A DNA stretch of 64,000 nucleotides from contig NZ_CP109446.1 of NCBI RefSeq assembly GCF_036227265.1, positions 2,431,501-2,495,500 of the forward strand, in the 5' to 3' direction. Source of the stretch: Streptomyces sp. NBC_01476 (GTDB lineage Bacteria > Actinomycetota > Actinomycetes > Streptomycetales > Streptomycetaceae). Each line of letters opens with the position of its first letter. The stretch's first letter is position 1. Under the pieces are notes generated by a model, which was given only the letters and a program-made list of their open reading frames with translations, did not search any database and had not been told where the DNA came from. The translations under genes and the position numbers were made by a program. Shown piece after piece: positions 60,368 through 64,000 of the stretch.

Positions 60368-60936
60368 GTGGTCCTCGACTCCTCGCGATCCTCGCGGCCG
60401 GGTTGCGGCTGGGGGTCCGGCTGGATGCCCTGACGGCGGGGAGCGTACCCATCTCCAAGGCGCTGAAGTACGTCCATCACCTCGACACACGGGTGTAACC
60501 GCCCGTCTGCCGTCAGATCGAAAGCAGTCGGGGGACGGGTCGGGGCGGGCCGTTTCGTTCACGAGTCGAAGGGACGACTTCGGGCAGCGAGGTCCGGCGG
60601 TGCTTTTCCGCACGCTCGGTGACGACGGGGCCGACGGGGTGGAGACAAGGAGGGTGGCACGCAGTGCCGTGCATTCGAGAGGTGCCGCGCTCGCATGTGC
60701 GCTCATTTGAGCAAAGTGGGCATCAGGCGTGGCGCGAATCACGTGGTTCGGGGGCACCGCGTCTCATCCTTCGGACGTAGCCCGCCTACGTATCGGACAC
60801 GCGTTCGCCCGTTCCGCACCGCCTGACGCGCATCCGCCGGGGGACGCGCCGACGCGCGTCCGCCGGGGGCGCCCCGGGGCGCGTCCGCCGGGGACGCGCC
60901 CACCCGGCAAGCGCCCCGTCCGGGGCCCCGGCGGCC
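60368..60936. other. Long intergenic region between dusB and ppdK, with GC-rich tandem repeats
   Basis: I see no convincing gene here on either strand. At about 60828-60900 a unit with the core GCGCGTCCGCCGGGG, or GCGCATCCGCCGGGG, occurs three times with a period of about 23-28 bp. Closer to ppdK there is an ACAC/GTGT-type short palindrome near 60485-60500, possibly part of its promoter. The remainder looks like spacer. A small RNA cannot be excluded. Confidence 0.5.
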
Positions 60937-62169
60937 TCAGCCGCCCGAGGTGTCCGACTCCGCGTCCTCGCTCAGCGCCGCGCACGCGTACGGGTCGTCG
61001 AGCCAGCCGTCCGGGAGGATCACCCGCTTGCCGGGGGCGGTCCGGCCCCGCGGGCCGTCCGCGTGCGCCGGCCAGGGCTGGTCGTGGTCGAGCCTGCCGA
61101 GATGGTCGTCCAGCTCGGCGAGCGAGGACGCGGTGGCGAGCGCGCGGCGCAGCTCGGAGCCGACCGCGAAGCCCTTGGTGTACCAGGGGACGTGCTTGCG
61201 GAAGTCGATCACCCCGCGGGCCTCGTCGCCGATCCAGCGGCCCAGCAGCTCGGCGTGCCGCCGCATCACCGCCGCCACCTGGCCGAAGTCCGGGGTGGCC
61301 GGGGCCTGGACGCCGCCCGGCTCGAAGGCCGCCACCAGGTCGCCGAAGAGCCACGGGCGGCCCAGGCAGCCGCGCCCGACCACCACGCCGTCGCAGCCGG
61401 TCTCACGCATCATCCGTACCGCGTCCTCGGCGCACCAGATGTCGCCGTTGCCCAGCACCGGGATCTCCGGAACGTGCTCCTTGAGGCGGGCGATGGCGTC
61501 CCAGTCCGCGGTGCCGCCGTAGTGCTGCGCGGCGGTGCGGCCGTGCAGGGCGACCGCCGTGACGCCCTCCTCCACCGCGATCCGGCCCGCGTCGAGATAC
61601 GTCAGATGGTCGTCGTCGATGCCCTTGCGCATCTTGATGGTGACCGGGAGGTCCCCGGCGTTGCCGACCGCCTCGCGCAGGATCGAACGGAGCAGATTCC
61701 GCTTGAACGGAAGGGCGGAGCCGCCGCCTTTGCGGGTGACCTTCGGCACGGGGCAGCCGAAGTTGAGGTCGATGTGGTCGGCCCGGTCCTCCGCCACGAT
61801 CATCCGGACCGCCTTGCCGACGGTCACCGGGTCCACGCCGTAGAGCTGGATCGAGCGCGGGGTCTCGGCGGCGTCGAAGTGGATGAGCTGCATGGTCTTC
61901 TCATTGCGCTCGACCAGCGCCCGGGTGGTGATCATCTCGCTGACGAAAAGCCCCTTGCGGCCCGGCCCGGCGACGGGGGCGGGGGCGGAGCCGGCCGCGG
62001 CACGCCCGCCGAAACCGCGCACACCTTCGGCGAACTCCCGGCACAGCGTGCGGAAGGGCGCGTTGGTGATGCCCGCCATGGGGGCGAGCACGACCGGCGG
62101 CCACACGGTGTGCGGGCCGATCCGGAGGGCGCCGGTCGCGGGCGGGGCGAGGGTGGCTTCAGCGGTCAT
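60937..62169 (-). CDS. dusB: tRNA-dihydrouridine synthase
   Basis: Reduces uridine to dihydrouridine in tRNA D-loops using FMN and NADPH. The 410 residues form a TIM barrel: PVVLAPMAGITNAPFRTLCR, IQLYGVDPVTVGKAVRM, IDLNFGCPVPKVTRKGGGSA with the catalytic Cys, VTIKMRKGIDDDH, and VALHGRTAAQHYGGTADWDA. A C-terminal helical domain follows. Between the first strand and FVSEMI is a Gly/Ala/Pro-rich insert of about 25 residues (GFGGRAAAGSAPAPVAGPG), not present in classic DusB. ATG 62169 is the start. It is divergent from the MFS gene. Confidence 0.94.
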   Translation of the reverse strand: MTAEATLAPPATGALRIGPHTVWPPVVLAPMAGITNAPFRTLCREFAEGVRGFGGRAAAGSAPAPVAGPGRKGLFVSEMITTRALVERNEKTMQLIHFDAAETPRSIQLYGVDPVTVGKAVRMIVAEDRADHIDLNFGCPVPKVTRKGGGSALPFKRNLLRSILREAVGNAGDLPVTIKMRKGIDDDHLTYLDAGRIAVEEGVTAVALHGRTAAQHYGGTADWDAIARLKEHVPEIPVLGNGDIWCAEDAVRMMRETGCDGVVVGRGCLGRPWLFGDLVAAFEPGGVQAPATPDFGQVAAVMRRHAELLGRWIGDEARGVIDFRKHVPWYTKGFAVGSELRRALATASSLAELDDHLGRLDHDQPWPAHADGPRGRTAPGKRVILPDGWLDDPYACAALSEDAESDTSGG

Positions 62170-62291
62170 GCGTCCATTGTCACGTACCGCGCGGGGAGCC
62201 CGCGGCCGGCAGAGCGCGGCCTGTGGACAACCACCGGTTCACCTGTGGACAACCTCACCCTTCATGGGGATGTCACAGGCCCGACCACACC

Positions 62292-62328
62292 TGGTTGTAC
62301 GATTCAAATGATTTGACTTGTACAACCA
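62292..62328. promoter_or_regulatory. Nested palindromes upstream of the MFS exporter
   Basis: TGGTTGTAC (62292-62300) and GTACAACCA (62320-62328) are perfect 9-bp arms 19 bp apart. Inside them, TCAAATGATTTGA (62304-62316) is a second perfect palindrome. The block lies 15-52 bp before the MFS start, in an AT-rich island. It resembles MarR- or TetR-type control of efflux; the regulator is not in the visible neighbourhood, unless it is the truncated gene at the window end. Confidence 0.65.
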
Positions 62329-62343
62329 TTGGAGCCACCACCT

Positions 62344-63771
62344 ATGCCGGAGCTGACGTATCGGCGTCGCATGCTCATCCTTGCCATCTGCTGCATGAGC
62401 CTGCTGATCGTCAGCCTGGACAACACCATCCTCAACGTCGCCCTCCCCTCCATGCGGAAGGACTTCGGCGCGAGTGTCTCCGGGCTCCAGTGGACGATCG
62501 ACGCGTATCTGCTGGTCCTGGCCTCGCTGCTGCTGCTCTCCGGCTCGACCGCCGACCGGATCGGGCGCAAGCGGGTCTTCCAGACCGGCCTGGTGCTCTT
62601 CTCCATCGGGTCACTGCTGTGCAGCCTGGCCCCGAGCCTCGGCTGGCTGATCGTCTTCCGGATGGTGCAGGCGGTCGGCGGTTCGATGCTCAACCCGGTG
62701 GCGATGTCGATCATCACCAACACCTTCTCCGACGCACGCGAACGCGCCCGGGCGATCGGGGTCTGGGGAGGTGTCGTCGGCGTCAGTATGGCGGCCGGGC
62801 CGATCGTCGGCGGGGCGCTGGTGCAGTCGGTCGGCTGGCGGTCGATCTTCTGGATCAATCTGCCGGTCGGGGTCGCCGCGCTGATCCTGACCGCCCGCTT
62901 CGTCCCTGAGTCACGGGCGCTGCGGGCCCGCCGGGTGGACCCGGTGGGGCAGCTGCTGGTGATCGTGCTGCTGGGTACGGTCACCTACGGGATCATCGAG
63001 GGCTCGGACGCGGGCTGGGCGTCCCCGCTGATCGTCGGCTGCTTCGTGGTGGCCGTGCTGGCGGCGGTGGGACTGGCGTCGTACGAGAAGCGGCGGGTCG
63101 ACCCGCTGATCGACACCCGGTTCTTCCGCAGCGCGCCCTTCAGCGGGGCGACGGTGATCGCGGTCAGCGCGTTCGCGTCGCTCGGCGGCTTCCTCTTCCT
63201 CAACACGCTCTACCTGCAGGACCAGCGGGGCATGTCGGCGCTGGACGCGGGGGTGCACATGGTGCCGATGGCGGTGATGACACTGGTCTTCGCGCCGCTG
63301 TCCGGGCGGCTGGTGGCCTCGCGCGGGCCGCGGCTCCCCCTGGTGCTCGCCGGCACCGCGCTGACGGCGAGCGGCGTCCTCTTCGCGGCCTTCGACGCGC
63401 AGGCCTCCGACACCCGGCTCTACATCACCTACGTGCTCTTCGGCATCGGCATCGGCCTGGTCAACGCGCCCATCACCAACACGGCGGTCTCCGGCATGCC
63501 GCGGTCCCAGGCGGGGGTGGCGGCGGCGGTCGCCTCCACGAGCCGCCAGGTCGGCCAGTCGCTGGGCGTGGCGGTCCTCGGCGCGGCGCTGGCCGCGGGG
63601 CTGCACGCGGGCGCGTGGTGGATCATCACGGGCTGCGGCGTATCGGTCCTCGTCCTCGGTACGCTCACCACTGGCCGCTGGGCCCGCGCCACCGCGGACC
63701 GCACGGCGGGGCTGCTGGCAGCCGAAGCGGGCGGCACAGACGACGCACGGATCGCGGTGAGCACGTCATGA
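62344..63771 (+). CDS. MFS drug-efflux transporter, DHA2 (EmrB/QacA) type
   Basis: A proton-driven exporter of drugs or dyes. The 475 residues have about 14 hydrophobic segments, as in the DHA2 family. Motif D1-like SLDNTILNVALPSM is in helix 1, motif A STADRIGRKRVF is in the first loop, and the helix-5 region is GVVGVSMAAGPIVGGAL (motif C). ATG 62344 has TTGGAG upstream. The nested palindromes in its promoter suggest inducible control. Its stop overlaps an ATG in the same frame as the next gene (ATGA at 63768), so coupling is possible. Confidence 0.9.
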   Translation: MPELTYRRRMLILAICCMSLLIVSLDNTILNVALPSMRKDFGASVSGLQWTIDAYLLVLASLLLLSGSTADRIGRKRVFQTGLVLFSIGSLLCSLAPSLGWLIVFRMVQAVGGSMLNPVAMSIITNTFSDARERARAIGVWGGVVGVSMAAGPIVGGALVQSVGWRSIFWINLPVGVAALILTARFVPESRALRARRVDPVGQLLVIVLLGTVTYGIIEGSDAGWASPLIVGCFVVAVLAAVGLASYEKRRVDPLIDTRFFRSAPFSGATVIAVSAFASLGGFLFLNTLYLQDQRGMSALDAGVHMVPMAVMTLVFAPLSGRLVASRGPRLPLVLAGTALTASGVLFAAFDAQASDTRLYITYVLFGIGIGLVNAPITNTAVSGMPRSQAGVAAAVASTSRQVGQSLGVAVLGAALAAGLHAGAWWIITGCGVSVLVLGTLTTGRWARATADRTAGLLAAEAGGTDDARIAVSTS

Positions 63772-63785
63772 GAACAGGGCAGGTC

Positions 63786-64000
63786 ATGAGCACGGATTAC
63801 GTCGCCGTCGCCGCCCCGGGCCGGACCGCCGGCCCGGAACCGGCCGCGGGTACGGACCGTGCCGGCGACACGGGATTGGCCGCGGGCACGGGACCAGTTG
63901 GCGCTACGGAGCCGGCCGCGGGCACCGACCCGGCCGCGGCTGCGGAACCGGTGGGCGCTACGGAAGCGGCCGCGGGTGCCGACCCGACCGCGGCCACGGG
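63786..64000 (+). CDS. Low-complexity Ala/Gly/Thr/Pro-rich protein, 5' part only
   Basis: Only the first 71 codons are in the window. They encode MSTDYVAVAAPGRTAGPEPA followed by repeats of AAGTDP- and VGATEP-type hexads (PAAGTDRAGDTG, VGATEPAAGTDPAAAA, VGATEAAAGADP). The frame runs off the end. No domain is visible. The start may instead be ATG 63768, overlapping the MFS stop. It could be the N-terminal linker of a regulator or of a second transporter gene; I cannot tell. Confidence 0.5.
   Translation, partial: MSTDYVAVAAPGRTAGPEPAAGTDRAGDTGLAAGTGPVGATEPAAGTDPAAAAEPVGATEAAAGADPTAAT

Noticed and set aside
60828-60905. Possible CRISPR array
   Set aside because: Units are GC-rich, imperfect, and directly adjacent with no unique spacers of constant length; no cas genes are present.

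Overview
The window is very GC-rich chromosomal DNA from an actinomycete, almost certainly a Streptomyces or a close relative in the Streptomycetaceae. The grounds are strong third-position G/C, frequent GTG starts, several apparently leaderless genes, a SCO2400-type zinc-ribbon protein, a HrdA-like sigma factor beside dnaG, a complete efeUOB system and many secreted hydrolases.

Layout. 1-5.9 kb: a frameshifted GH3 beta-glucosidase divergent from a TetR regulator, an Ohr peroxidase, an oxidoreductase divergent from a MarR regulator, and a zinc-ribbon membrane protein. 6.1-9.7 kb: efeU-efeO-efeB iron uptake behind a probable iron box. 9.9-14.3 kb: two tandem secreted sialidases, a HigBA-like toxin-antitoxin pair and a decayed third sialidase copy. 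14.3-18.7 kb: a phage lysis cassette with no structural genes or integrase, an XRE regulator with an ordered operator-like array, small accessory genes, and then a CAT-anticodon tRNA and two identical tRNA-Asn genes. 19.2-34.8 kb: core genes (YtxH protein, xylulokinase, a heterodimeric ABC exporter, sigma factor, dnaG, dgt, a ferredoxin-reductase-like flavoprotein, a CbiX chelatase) with a secreted GH9 cellulase among them.

35.2-47.9 kb is the most unusual region. It is a translationally coupled set: a stand-alone DUF4132 protein, a 1713-residue protein, a MoxR AAA+ ATPase and a DUF5682-VWA fusion, followed by a SWIM zinc-finger protein. The content resembles the poorly understood yehI/yehL/yehM/yehP/yehQ group of E. 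coli, with the YehM- and YehP-like parts joined in one polypeptide.

48-64 kb: a SanA/YdcF protein, a GntR regulator beneath a perfect 32-bp palindrome and coupled to an OsmC gene, an isochorismatase/GlxA pair, nirBD nitrite reductase, LacI, DUF4230 and GNAT genes, ppdK, dusB, an MFS exporter behind nested palindromes, and the start of a low-complexity protein that runs off the window.

Connections. efeUOB is one iron-import unit. The chelatase at 34.1 kb could supply siroheme chemistry for NirB. The sialidases, GH9 and GH3 genes suggest polymer and glycan scavenging. Several local regulators sit next to palindromes that could be their own operators.
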